From assembly GCF_020536995.1 (NCBI RefSeq), contig NC_068359.1, positions 76,239,116 to 76,303,115 on the forward strand: 64,000 bases of DNA. The letters run 5' to 3'. Origin of the DNA: Dreissena polymorpha (lineage: Eukaryota; Mollusca; Bivalvia; Myida; Dreissenidae). Shown here one piece after another: positions 12,146-24,209 of this stretch. Position numbers and translations under genes: made by a program. The notes beneath the pieces are model-generated. The model ran no database searches. It saw only the letters and a program-made list of their open reading frames with translations, and was not told where the DNA came from. Numbering within the stretch: the first letter of the stretch is position 1; each line of letters starts with the position of its first letter.

Positions 12146-13242
12146 ACTCAATGATATACTTCATTCTGTGTAATATTATAACTATAAGGCAGGGTAGTGT
12201 GATTTTGCTTTGACAAAAAAACTTTGAGATTTGAAGTGTTAAGCTATAATTATTTGCTAAGCAACTTCATTTAATTTGTAGGATATTTGTTTTCATTTCG
12301 AGCTAACATAAAAACATTGAAATTCTTGAGAATAGTTTTGAAGAAATAATTTAATCATACAAGCAAAGTCAAGTGTCTTTTTTGTATGAGGCAAATTTGT
12401 TAACATTGAAATCTAAATTTATCCCGTATTCAAATATTTATTTTCGTCTGTGTAAATATTCATATATTGAAACATTGGGCGTTGTTTCAATTACAGTCTT
12501 ATGTAAGGAAGTCATATTGACAAAATCTCATTATCTTTGCCTGTGTAAATTGTATCATTCTTTAAGCACAGGATTTGTATAATGTACCGATATTGTATAA
12601 TCAAATTGTATGTTTGATATTACTTATAGTCTGCAGGATTTTGTTGATACATTATTTTAAATCTTATCCAAAGTGTTGCAAATTTTATCATCATTTTGTT
12701 AAGAATTTTGTTTTAATATTTTACCTATGTAAAGCCTTGTCTGGTTTATTAAATCACGTTTTAAAGGACTGAAATTCAGACTTAGTTGTTATAAACTGAA
12801 AAGTAAGACCCTATTTTCGAATAATGAAATGTTGCAGTTGGAATGTATGAAATTAAAAATGCTTTGATTTAGGATTTGGTCATGTAACTTAAAACATTTT
12901 GACAACCTTGAAGAATGTATCATTGATATGTTCAAAAGCTCTGTTTTACAAACACACATTTCACTTTTTAATTATTCGAAATTTAAGTCAAAAATAGGAG
13001 AGGAATCTGTATAAATATAGACTTGGGGGAAGATACCATTAAAAGATTCATATAAAGTATTTTTCTAAGATTCAAGTATTGTTTTATCTTGCCAGTATGT
13101 ATTATTTCACAAGTCTGTATATCAGTGAACATTTTAGTTAGTAAAATCCGTGTATGGATCCATTTACAGCTTTAGCCAACTCTGAAATATATCCATTAAT
13201 GTTGTTTGATGAACATGGATATCTGAATAATAAAATGAGACA

Positions 13243-13776
13243 GATCTGGAAAAACAGGGCTTAATGTATGAGGGTAATTTTTGTCATCCCTGGTTAGGTG
13301 GTGCAGTTTGCCCAGGCTAAACAGGGACCACACTATCCATATTTATAGATTGTTCATTTTGAAGGAAGCTTGTTCAAAATAAACATCCAGTCTAGGCTGA
13401 AAGTGTTGTTCCTTATTAGCCAGGCTCATCTGGGACAACATTTAATTCACATGCATAAAGCCCATTTAATTCACATGCATAAAGCCCATTTAATTCACAT
13501 GCATAAAGCCCATTTAATTCACATGCATAAAGCCCATTTAATTCACATGCATAAAGCCCATTTAATTCACATGCATAAAGCCCATTTAATTCACATGCAT
13601 AAAGCCCATTTAATTCACATGCATAAAGCCCATTTAATTTACATGCATAAAGCCCATTTAATTCACATGCATAAAGCCCATTTAATTCACATGCATAAAG
13701 CCCATTTAATTCACATGCATAAATCCCATTTAATTCACATGCATAAAGCCCAGTTTTCCAAGACCGAGGATCATAT
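13243..13776. repeat. Family F element with an internal 24-bp tandem expansion
   Basis: The element's 3' motif TTTAATTCACATGCATAAAG is repeated 13 times at a 24-base period (13440-13751), followed by the normal element end CCCAGTTTTCC. Units are nearly identical, with single changes in units 9 and 12. The open frame through it (HLIHMHKA repeats) is an accident of a period divisible by three. Confidence 0.9.
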
Positions 13777-14132
13777 AACTATTGTGCTACTAGTATTTAG
13801 TTACAGTTTTCACATTTGTGTCAATAATTATTTCCAATCATTGCGATTATTTTGCAAATATTTGAATGTGTTTTTTTCTCATTTATCTGTCTATGTTATA
13901 CTACAGCACATGATAACAAACGGTTGATTCTATTCATACATTCACAAAAATATTAATTTCAATAGTTTGAAACATATCAGATAGTATTCTAACATATCAG
14001 ATAGTATTGTAACATTCCATAGTTTTTTGCTGTCAAGCATTTTTTGCTGTATGCATGCATTTTATGCAATTAATAATTCTGTTTATTGTAAATTTATCAG
14101 ATGTTCAATTTTTGCGAGTTAAAAAAAGTTAA

Positions 14133-14205
14133 TCTAATGCACAGGCTAATCTGGGACGACACTTTATGCACATGCACTAAGCCCCATTTTTCCAAAGCAA
14201 TTGTG
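14133..14205. repeat. Fragment of family F element
   Basis: GCACAGGCTAATCTGGGACG then CACTTTATGCACATGCACTA. The remaining 13,777-14,989 shows nothing else recognisable. Confidence 0.6.
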
Positions 14206-14989
14206 TGTAACTGAAGTCACTCGCACTAACTATTAATTACGTCAACACAATTATGTGTTCAAATTGTTTGTAACAGAGAATGTCTTTAATTCATGATTAA
14301 TGATGACTTCCGTAATATTGACGTATATTTCTTCACAGTTGGAATAAAATGGTATGTAGCTAAAATATTTTACATATTAATTTTTTTAATGATGTTGTTT
14401 ATTTTAAAATATGTGTACATTTTATGTTCCTGTATCATTATTTTGTTGTGATATATTGAAGGCCTAACTACGCCTGCTTTGGAATACATAGCTTATATAT
14501 ATAAATATATATTTTATCATAACATATCATGAACTTTATATGTATATATTTTACATGAACTGAATTTAGTCTGTATGTATTCACATTTATATATAACTCA
14601 TACAAGCTGTGTAGTTGTTTGTAGATCATGGTTTCATATATATCATTATAAGTCATTCCCACATATTTTGATAATGTTATATATTAAGTCTGAAGAAAAA
14701 AGAACATGAACTTAAAGTGTTGTTTTTGTTGTTACATGTTTTCGATTTAATCAGTTGTGAAAGTGTGCTTACAAAGTTGTTCATGTGGTGGATAAAACCT
14801 GTCAAATGTACGAGTCGACAGTTTTTAACGTACAAAAACAGAGTCGCGTTGAACAATCCACGAGGGATAACTCTTACTGTAAGTCTTAGTGTAAGTCGTG
14901 ATTAGCTCCCTTCAATCATGTTCGTGTTTCGCCCGTGCTGAATTCTGGGATATAAAGCATGAACTTGACATTGCCTGAATATGAAAAAA

Positions 14990-16912
14990 GTGAGGTATAG
15001 TAATGATGTACTAGTTTACAGTGAGGTATAGTACTGATGTACTAGTTTACAGTGAGGTATAGTACTGATGTACTAGTTTACAGTGAGGTATAGTACTGAT
15101 GTACTAGTTTACAGTGAGGTATAGTACTGATGTACTAGTTTACAGCACTGTTGTGAGGTATAGTACTGATGTACTAGTTTACAGTGAGGTATAGTACTGA
15201 TGTACTAGTTTACAGCACTGTTGTGAGGTATAGTACTGATGTACTAGTTTACAGCACTGTTGTGAGGTATAGTACTGATGTACTAGTTTACAGCACTGTT
15301 GTGAGGTATAGTACTGATGTACTAATTTACAGTGAGGTATAGTACTGATGTACTAGTTTACAGTGAGGTATAGTACTGATGTACTAATTTACAGTGAGGT
15401 ATAGTACTGATGTACTAGTTTACAGTGAGGTATAGTACTGATGTACTAGTTTACAGTGAGGTATAGTACTGATGTACTAGTTTACAGTGAGGTATAGTAC
15501 TGATGTACTAGTTTACAGCACTGTTGTGAGGTATAGTACTGATGTACTAGTTTACAGCACTGTTGTGAGGTATAGTACTGACGTACTAGTGTACAGCACT
15601 GTTGTGAGGTATATTACTGATGTACTAGTTTACAGTGAGGTATAGTAATGATGTACTAGTTTACAGCACTGTTGTGAGGTATAGTACTGATGTACTAGTT
15701 TACAGTGAGGTATAGTAATGATGTACTAGTTTACAGCACTGTTGTGAGGTATAGTACTGATGTACTAGTTTACAGCACTGTTGTGAGGTATAGTACTGAT
15801 GTACTAGTTTACAATTAAAAGTGAGGTATAGTACTGATGTACTAGTTTACAGCACTGTTGTGAGGTATAGTACTGATGTACTAGTTTACTGTGAGGTATA
15901 GTACTGATGTACTAGTTTACAGTGAGGTATAGTACTGATGTACTAATTTACAGTGAGGTATAGTACTGATGTACTAGTTTACAGTGAGGTATAGTACTGA
16001 TGTACTAGTTTACAGTGAGGTATAGTACTGATGTACTAGTTTACAGCACTGTTGTGAGGTATAGTACTGATGTACTAGTTTACAGCACTGTTGTGAGGTA
16101 TAGTACTGATGTACTAGTTTACAGCACTGTTGTGAGGTATATTACTGATTTACTAGTTTACAGAACTGTTGTGAGGTATAGTACTGATGTACTAGTTTAC
16201 AGCACTGTTGTGAGGTATAGTACTGATGTACTAGTTTACAGCACTGTTGTGAGGTATAGTACTGATGTACTAGTTTACAGCACTGTTGTGAGGTATAGTA
16301 CTGATGTACTAGTTTACAGCACTGTTGTGAGGTATAGTTCTGATGTACTAGTTTACAGAAGTGTTGTGAGGTATAGTACTGATGTACTAGTTTACAGCAC
16401 TGTTGTGAGGTATAGTACTGTTGTACTAGTTTACAGCACTGTTGTGAGGTATAGTACTGATGTACTAGTTTACAGAACTGTTGTGAGGTATAGTACTGAT
16501 GTACTAGTTTACAGCACTGTTGTGAGGTATAGTACTGATGTACTAGTTTACAGCACTGTTGTGAGGTATAGTACTGATGTACTAGTTTACAGCACTGTTG
16601 TGAGGTATAGTACTGATGTACTAGTTTACAGCACTGTTGTGAGGTATAGTACTGATGTACTAGTTTACAGCACTGTTGTGAGGTATAGTACTGATGTACT
16701 AGTTTACAGAACTGTTGTGAGGTATAGTACTGATGTACTAGTTTACAGAACTGTTGTGAGGTATAGTACTGATGTACTAGTTTACAGAAACTGTTGTGAG
16801 GTATAGTACTGATGTACTAGTTTACAGCACTGTTGTGAGGTATAGTACTGATGTACTAGTTTACAGAACTGTTGTGAGGTATAGTACTGATGTACTAGTT
16901 TACAGCACTGTT
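14990..16912. repeat. Minisatellite with alternating 31-bp and 39-bp units (53 units)
   Basis: Base unit GTGAGGTATAGTACTGATGT + ACTAGTTTACA (31 bp); the long form adds GCACTGTT (39 bp). By hand count there are 18 units of 31, 33 of 39, one of 38 and one of 40, which sums exactly to 1,923 bases. The first 30 units mix both lengths; the last 23 are all long form. The long open frame (VRYSTDVLVYSTV) arises because 39 is a multiple of 3; it is not a gene. Confidence 0.95.
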
Positions 16913-17518
16913 ATCCCCGCCGAAAGGGGTAGGGATACAGAAATGGTAGGCGTCATTCCGTCCGTGAGTCCGTTCGTAACATTAAATATGGATCATGAAA
17001 AGTACTTAAGCTAGATTAATAAAACTCGTCTTATTAGTAAAGAGTGCCGTGTGTGGAATATGCGCATTGTTTTAAGTGGGTGTTTTTTTTGTCGGACAAA
17101 AATTCTTAGTTCTTAAGCTAGATAGTGTACAGAGAGCAATATGGGAATCTGCAAGTTATTTCAGATGTTTTGTCAGATGCGTCCGTGCTTGCGCCCGTCC
17201 GTCAGAATTGATCTAAATCCTGCGATAACTAAAACAATACTTAAGATTGATAAAACTCAGTAGTTGGATAGAATGCCGTATGGAGAATATGCGCGTTAAT
17301 TCGGGGTAAGTTTTTTCCGTAAGACAAAACATGTGGTGTTTATGGCTACAGAAATAATTGAAAACTACAACTTTGATCCAGCGACAACTCAAAAAGAACT
17401 TGATCTAGGTTTATGAAACTCAGTGTGTGCATCAAAGGCAATGTCGGCAACATGCAGGTTCGTCGGAAAACTGTGGTTGCTAATATTTCGAAAATAATTC
17501 TGAACTAAAATCTGGATC
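16913..17518. repeat. Diverged dispersed repeat flanking the arrays
   Basis: Contains CCGTCCGTGAGTCCGTTCGT, GGATCCTGCGATAAC-like and GAGAATATGCGCGTTAA segments in loose repetition. The 62-bp array appears to arise from its last part. Confidence 0.4.
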
Positions 17519-18637
17519 CTACGACCACTAAAAATCACTTCAGTTAGATTGTTGGAACTCGTTATGTGGAGGGAGGGCCCCTACGATCATTAAAAATCAC
17601 TTCAGTTAGATTGTTGGAACTCGTTATGTGGAGGGAGGGCCCCTGCGATCATTAAAAATCACTTCAGTTAGATTGTTGGAACTCGTTATGTGGAGGGAGG
17701 GCCCCTACGACCACTAAAAATCACTTCAGTTAGATTGTTGGAACTCGTTATGTGGAGGGAGGGCCCCTACGACCACTAAAAATCACCTCAGTTAGATTGT
17801 TGGAACTCGTTATGTGGAGGGAGGGCCCCTACGACCACTAAAAATCACTTCAGTTAGATTTTTGGAACTCGTTATGTGGAGGGAGGGCCCCTACGACCAC
17901 TAAAAATCACTTCAGTTAGATTGATGGAACTCGTTATGTGGAGGGCGGGCCCCTACGACCACTAAAACTCACTTCAGTTAGATTGTTGGAACTCGTTATG
18001 TGGAGGGAGGGCCCCTACGACCACTAAAAATCACTTCTAGTTAGATTGTTGGAACTCGTTATGTGGAGGGAGGGCCCTTACGACCACTAAAAATCACTTC
18101 TAGTTAGATTGTTGGAACTCGTTATGTGGAGGGAGGGCCCTTACGACCACTAAAAATCACTTCTAGTTAGATTGTTGGAACTCGTTATGTGGAGGGAGGG
18201 CCCCTACGACCACTAAAAATCACTTCTAGTTAGATTGTTGGAACTCGTTATGTGGAGGGAGGGCCCTTACGACCACTAAAAATCACTTCAGTTAGATTGT
18301 TGGAACTCGTTATGTGGAGGGAGGGCCCTTACGACCACTCAAAATCACTTCAGTTAGATTGTTGGAACTCGTTATGTGGAGGGAGGGCCCTTACGACCAC
18401 TCAAAATCACTTCAGTTAGATTGTTGGAACTCGTTATGTGGAGGGAGGGCCCCTATGACCACTAAAAATCACTTCAGTTAGATTGATGGAACTCGTTATG
18501 TGGAGGGAGGGCCCTTACGACCACTAAAAATCACTTCAGTTAGATTGATGGAACTCGTTATGTGGAGGGAGGGCCCCTACGACCACTAAAAATCACTTCA
18601 GTTAGATTGTTGGAACTCGTTATGTGGAGGGAGGGCC
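17519..18637. repeat. Minisatellite, ~62-bp unit, about 18 units
   Basis: Unit contains CTACGACCACTAAAAATCAC, TTCAGTTAGATTGTTGGAAC and TCGTTATGTGGAGGGAGGGC. A one-base insertion (CTTCTAG for CTTCAG) marks a run of units in the middle (18,030-18,230), implying local spread of that variant. Confidence 0.92.
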
Positions 18638-19003
18638 AATATGTGAATTCGCAAGTTATTTCAGGGTGGTTTTTTTTCGCGAGACAAAAAAAGTAAAAAC
18701 TCAAATCAAATCAAATCAATATTTATTTATTGTTGGTATAGTATACAAACATTATAACATAAGCTATGAATAGCTTCTTGACCGACAAACTAACATCTTG
18801 GTCCTGCGATTACCAGAAAACTTGGTTGATAAAGGTGTTTCATCAACATTAACCTAGTAGGGCACTGCTGTTTTGTCTGTGACCATTCTCTTGTTTTACT
18901 TCCAAATGTACATTCTTACAGCTCACTTTCGACAGAAATTCTCCATCGTCGGAGATACACCGTCTGTGACAGCTTCTTAGTCATATCTTCTTAGTCATAT
19001 CAG

Positions 19004-19165
19004 TTAACCCATTTATGCCTAGTGGACTCTCCCATCCTTCTAAATTTGATCAATTTATTTTAGTTTAAATTAGTGATGTCTAGTATATTTATTTCTATAT
19101 TTATAATATTTCTAACAGAAATTCCTTTAAACAAACAGCGCAGACCCTGATGAGACGCCGCATCA
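19004..19165. repeat. Truncated hairpin element (family P)
   Basis: Starts TTAACCCATTTATGCCTAG and includes CAGACCCTGATGAGACGCCG, but is cut in the central palindrome at ATGCG. Confidence 0.6.
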
Positions 19166-19253
19166 TGCGAAAGCAACAATGACCGGTTCTCTTGTATCTG
19201 CGTGAACATGAACCTTTTTAGCCGTATCTAAGTCAGCATTCCCATGTTGTCAA

Positions 19254-19478
19254 TTAACCCATTTATGTTTAGCGTCTAGAAAAAAAGGCATTGGCAAACA
19301 GCGTAGACCCAGATGAGACGCCGCATAATGCGGCGTCTCATCAGGGTCTGCGCTTTTTGCTTAAAGGAATTTCTGTAAGAAATGCTTAAATAAAGAAATA
19401 AATATACCAGACATCCCTAATTTTGAAAATAAATTGATCCAATTTAGAAGGATGCGTGAGTCCACTACGCTTAAACCT
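19254..19478. mobile_element. Hairpin element (family P)
   Basis: TTAACCCATTTATGTTTAGC at the left, then a ~50-bp central palindrome (GACGCCGCATAATGCGGCGT core), then a degraded right end (CTACGCTTAAACC). It lies ~90 bases from a truncated copy in the opposite orientation. Confidence 0.75.
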
Positions 19479-19894
19479 CAATTCATAAAATAATGTTGAT
19501 TGGTATATCAACCCTAACACACATCGCTTGTTACGGGTCAAAAGATGTTACTTCCTTACCGACTGCCATCGGGCATATAGGCGTAGATTTGCTGACAGGT
19601 CAGACCACACATTTCGTGTCTGCGGAAGAAAACAAGTGATTTATTCGCAATTGGCAGGTTAAATTTTTTCTACCGCTAATTACAAAAAACGGTGATTTAA
19701 AGAATAAACATAACCCAGAAAAAAAACATAAAGCAATATATTGCTTATATTATTTTGCCCGAAGCATGTAGCAAAATAGGTAAGCAAACAGAACACGGCG
19801 ATGACGCCCGCACAATTATAGATAGATAGATAGATTTATTTCGGCATAGGAAATATGTGAAATGTTCAAAATACACGAATCACAGGCAGCAGTA

Positions 19895-19945
19895 TCATAA
19901 ATCCCCCCCCCCCCCCCGGAACCCTACCCCCCCCCCCCCGAGCTT
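19895..19945. repeat. Poly-C tracts
   Basis: Two runs of about 12-15 C within 50 bases. The rest of 19,480-20,560 is AT-rich, non-repetitive and without a recognised gene. Confidence 0.7.
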
Positions 19946-20559
19946 ACCCCAGGGGTTCCAGATTGTTAAATGTACACCTATTGTGTATGGTTTGACTTTT
20001 CAACAACGAATATTGACAAAAATTCATAGTTTGAAAAAATAACCCTCGTATAGGTATTATATACTTTTTTGTTTTCATATTTTGTATAACAAATGGGCAA
20101 CTTTGAGGGTTTTGGGACGAGGGTAGCAGCTTGAGGGGAGAGGGGTCGCAGTAAGGGGCGGGGGTATCAAATGTCGAGTGTCTGTGAGTTAAAATAGAAC
20201 TTGCATTTTTTGTTCACGTTGTATTTATTCATAAACATTTCCGCTTGAAATTATTATGAACAAAACATTAGTTTGTCCATGACGAAATAAATATCACAAA
20301 TATAGGGTGATGATTTGAAATAAAAAAAATGGACCTGTTTTCCGTTATAATAATAATACACACGTAACCAATCTTATAAAAATTTAACCCACGCAAACAA
20401 ACCCAAACAACAATAACAACAACACGAAAAAAGCTTTTTTTAGAATTTTAAATGAAAACGTTTCTCTTAACAAGATTATTTTATATTTATAATGATACTT
20501 GAGGTTTTCAACAAATCACATAATATAACAGTACAGAGTGCCCGCTCATGGCATGTTCG

Positions 20560-20758
20560 GTATACTGTTGCGCTAACGGTCTCTGGTGTAACGACGTATA
20601 CACGGTACGTAAACGCAGACCGCGTTACGTGAGGTGTCATCGCGTGTCCCCTTCCTAGACAAGATTATGGGCCAGACTTCCGGAAAGCGAACCACTTCGC
20701 GAGTATAAAACTAACGACGGGTCATATGTTCATTACTTCGCCATCGACAGTCAAAACA
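20560..20758 (+). promoter_or_regulatory. Promoter and 5'-UTR exon of Gly-rich copy 1
   Basis: TATAAAA at 20704-20710, an expected start near 20,735, and a short untranslated exon ending at 20758 before donor GTAAGTG. The acceptor TTTTACAG at 20951-20958 leads into the ATG exon. TTCCGG sits upstream near 20,680. Confidence 0.7.
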
Positions 20759-20969
20759 GTAAGTGTTCGATTTATCGAAAAACGTTTTTTCCGCATATGT
20801 ACATTTTCATTTTATAATTAAATAAACGCAACGCTTATACAGTATGTTTATAAGGAAATAATTATATACATTTTCGTATTTCTGTTCGAAAAAGAATTGC
20901 CTGAATTTTCCGAACAATCGTATATTTTTATATTAATTGTAATCTATTTGTTTTACAGAATCCATCACC

Positions 20970-21493
20970 ATGAAACTAATCATCTTCGCCTCTGTTGCCC
21001 TCGCCGCCGTCGTCGGTCTGGTCTTCGCCGACGAATTCAACTTCGGGAATAATTTTGACGATGGCTATGGCGGCGGTTACGGATACGGACTCGGATCCCT
21101 GAGCCTTGGATCCCTGGGTGGCGGATACGGAGTCGGATCCCTGGGTGGCGGAATCGGATCATCATACGGCTCCGGATACGGAAAAGCCGCCTACGTCCCC
21201 GTGCCTGTCGGAAGGGGAGGCTCCGGAAGCTCCGGAATCAGCGGTCTCTGTAAGTATTCATATATTGTTAACAAATGTTCTTGGTGAAATAAGTACGCGT
21301 ATTAACATGTTAGTTTATTATTTACTTCATTATAAACCCGATATTAATATATTAGACATTAAAAGACGTGTTCCTATTTCCAGTGCCCCTGCTCGGTCTC
21401 CTGTTCCTGCTCCCTCTGCTCTTCAACAGAAACACCGCCAGAACTTCCGACCAGATCCTCCTCATAAACTCTACCCTCACCGGTGGAAAATAA
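20970..21493 (+). CDS. Glycine-rich small secreted protein, copy 1 (two coding exons, 129 aa)
   Basis: Function not recognised. Coding exons 20970-21249 and 21384-21493 join through GTAAGT / TTTCCAG in phase 1. The start ATG follows the acceptor of a 5'-UTR intron and AATCCATCACC, shared by the paralogs. Residues 1-20 form a signal peptide (MKLIIFASVAL...VFA); then an acidic/aromatic DEFNFGNNFDD; a Gly-Tyr-Ser-Leu region (~30-72) with GSLGGGYG-type units; AAYVPVPVGRGGSGSSG; and a hydrophobic stretch LPLLGLLFLLPLLF followed by a polar tail ending TLTGGK. The exons are GC-rich in AT-rich surroundings and conserved in four copies, which supports real coding. It could be a shell-matrix, byssal or mucosal peptide. 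The hydrophobic stretch could be a membrane anchor. Unlike copies 2-4 it has GGGIGSSYGSGYGK and lies on the opposite strand. Confidence 0.88.
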
Positions 21494-22025
21494 TCAAGGT
21501 ATGATTAAATACAGATATTTTTCTCGATATGTAATTAAAATATCAGCACACGTATACATTAATTTTAAAATACTCGCACTGTCCGTTACTTATCGCATTA
21601 ACAGCTTGAATATTTGGCCTATAGGCGCGTAGCGACCGGGAGGTCATGGGTTCGATCCTCACTGTTGCAACGATTATAAAAATTAAAGACATGAAATACT
21701 GGTTCTACCCAGGAAACGGACTCGATTGCGTTTCAATTGGCCTTCAGGTCTCGATGCAATCGAGCTAAGGAATTAAGTTTTAAATTAAAATTAAACATTA
21801 TTAGGCTCCACCGATTCGTTTCTGTTCATATATATCACAGTTATCGAGTGCTTAAGGTAATGACCAATTTCAGAAACAACTTTTGGTCTTTTTCAGATGC
21901 ACGTGCCTCAGCGTACTGCCAGGACATCCGTGCCCTTTCTGCACTCAGTCTCGGGGCGCCTCTCGAACGCTCGCCTTCCATCGCGCTATTTATTGTTATT
22001 ATACATTACGTTACAAAAATAAACC
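21494..22025 (+). other. 3'-UTR of Gly-rich copy 1, split by an intron
   Basis: Five bases after the stop is a donor (AAG/GTATGA at 21499). A plausible last exon begins at 21897 after TTTTTCAG and has AATAAA at 22018-22023. The intron contains a tRNA-like SINE-type sequence. Copies 2-4 have the same donor position, so the split 3'-UTR is a family trait. Confidence 0.6.
21600..21785 (+). repeat. tRNA-like SINE fragment
   Basis: A B-box-like GGGTTCGATCC at ~21,648 precedes a segment with CCCAGGAAACGGACTCGA, also partly present at 53.8 kb. It looks like a truncated tRNA-derived SINE with a shared core. Confidence 0.45.
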
Positions 22026-22171
22026 CAACAAAACTCATTTGTAACTGCGTTGATTTTTTTTCTATGTTATCCGCTATTTTTTTGTACGCTATAAATGTCA
22101 CATGCTTTCATAGTCGCCAATATACGCGTTTCTGCTTACATTAAAGTTTGTTGTTTCTAAGAAGAGCAATA

Positions 22172-22420
22172 TGAGCCGCGTTCTGAGAAAACTGGGCTTA
22201 AACCATGTGCGTAAAGTGTATTCACAGAATAGCCGGTGTAGTCCGCACTGGCTTATCAGGAAAGACCTTTTCCGCTTTTATGGAATTGCTTGTTGAAAGG
22301 TAGTCTCTTCTCAAGGAAAATCCTGTTTAGGCGAATACTGTTGTCACTGATTACCCTGTGTGATTTGCACAGGCTAATCTGGTACGGCACTTAACGCACA
22401 TGCATTAAGCCCACTTTTCG
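22172..22420. mobile_element. Foldback element (family F)
   Basis: Full-length: GAGCCGCGTTCTGAGAAAAC at the left end, a central palindromic pair, CACATGCATTAAGCCCACTT near the right end. Confidence 0.75.
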
Positions 22421-23409
22421 TATCCGATCGGATCCATCGGTTTTGTGGTTAGAAATGTCGGATTGGATCCGAACCCTGATAAAGTAATAATTACGTAGAA
22501 TTTCATAATTAAAGCGATCTCCAACGAATGCAAACAAATGCATCTGAATGAATACACCATTCGCTTGCCAGCGTCGACGAGGCAGCTGCCGCGGCTTCAA
22601 TTGTGTAGACAGAAACTAATTGAAGGAATTCGGCTCACAATTCAATTGTACACACGCACAATTTTTTTTTGTTAGTAACGATGTAATATTATAACGCGTT
22701 TAAAAAAGGACAACCACGTGTAAACTAAATTTATCTGTAAAATTGTATTATTACCCCGAAAGTCTATACACATACGTACGTTTAACTGTAACTGTTACTA
22801 AAATACCTAGACATGATGGTAATGATAGGGATTCTTTTACGAAAAATGCATCGAAAACACCTCAGAGACGATCTAGGTAAACACATATGTCAATGGGGTC
22901 GTACCCCGGAACCCTTTGACTAAATTTATATCAGGCTACGTATCTACATGTATAATTGATAAACTTCATTTCATTGTCAACTTCATGGGGACACGAACTC
23001 TAAATCACTCTTACATATTTGTATGCTAGCATTTCGTCTGAACATTATACAATATGCTTACACATTATAAGGCGCAAACTCTGATAACCTTAACGACGAT
23101 ACCTGGCTTTGTTCAGTGCTAAACTAAAATTTATGTTATTATATCGAACGAATAAAAATATATCAGTGATAATATCGTTAGATAATAAGTATTTCTATGA
23201 ATAGTATTACAAATACTGTGTCATCACGTATATGTAAGGTATATTTAACAACGCAAAATCGCAGGTAGGTTCATTGACAACGCTGTTTTATCACATAGTA
23301 CCACCATACGAATGCGGTTGATAAAATAAAATAATATAACTAAATGAACTCAAATGACCTATTCAGTTTTTGTTTATATAATGGTTTATTTTAGACCCGT
23401 TCTAGACGC

Positions 23410-23645
23410 CTATATGCATGTTCGTGAAGTGTCGTTCAATATAAGCATGTGCATCCCTCATAGGCCAGTCAGGGACGACATTTTCCGCCCATACTGGGTT
23501 TTCGTTTCGAAGAGACTTCCTTTAAAAGAAGAAATCTATGAAAACGGAAAGGATCGTCACTGATTAACATGTTGGAACTGCACAGGCTAATCTGGGACGA
23601 CATTTTACGCACAAGCATTACGCCCAGTTTTCCCCAAGTGCGACT
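23410..23645. mobile_element. Foldback element (family F)
   Basis: Diverged copy with GCACAGGCTAATCTGGGACG and GCATTACGCCCAGTTTTCC. The preceding 22,421-23,409 has no recognised feature. Confidence 0.6.
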
Positions 23646-23694
23646 TATGTAATTGTTTAAGCGTTAATTTGAAGATAAAACAATCAGTTACATA

Positions 23695-24125
23695 ATTATC
23701 CCCACGCTTTTCGGAGAAAAAGTGGGGATTATGTGGTTATCTCCGCCGTCTGTCCGTCCGTCCGTCCTGACCATTATCTCCACCTACACTATTAGCACTA
23801 GAACCTTGAAACTTACACACATGGTAGCTATGAGCATATGTGCGACGGTGACAGCGACGGAATATTGATTTGACCCCTGGGTCAAAAGTTATGGGGGTTT
23901 GAGTGGGGCCCGGTCAGATATTTTCCCGCGACCGCGATTCGAAAAAGGCTTATTATTACTGTATCCCTTTAGATATTGCTTTCATATTTGGTATGCATGT
24001 GTATCTAGACAACACCTTTCCATGCGCATACATTTTTAACCCCTGTGACCTTGACCTTGAACTCGAGGTCAGCGTTCAGGTTTCGAAATTTGCGACCGCG
24101 ATTCGAATCAAAGTACTGACAGTAC
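23695..24125. repeat. Dispersed repeat
   Basis: CCGTCTGTCCGTCCGTCCGT, GGGTCAAAAGTTATGGGGGT, TTCATATTTGGTATGCATGT and CCTTGACCTTGAACTCGAGG. A related piece (TTTCATATTTGGTATGCATG) is at 28.8 kb. No coding. Confidence 0.5.
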
Positions 24126-24209
24126 TGGTGTGACGATGCTTTTGAGAGGATGGATATACAAGCATCAAGTTAAGTTTATCTACATCACCACAATCACCAC
24201 AATTGTGTA

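Noticed and set aside
13370-13927. 185-codon ORF of HLIHMHKA repeats
   Set aside because: It reads through a 24-bp tandem array; the period is divisible by 3, so the frame stays open by construction.
16015-17014. 263- and 72-codon ORFs of VRYSTDVLVYSTV repeats
   Set aside because: Product of the 39-bp minisatellite; they stop where the unit length changes by one base at the 40-bp unit.
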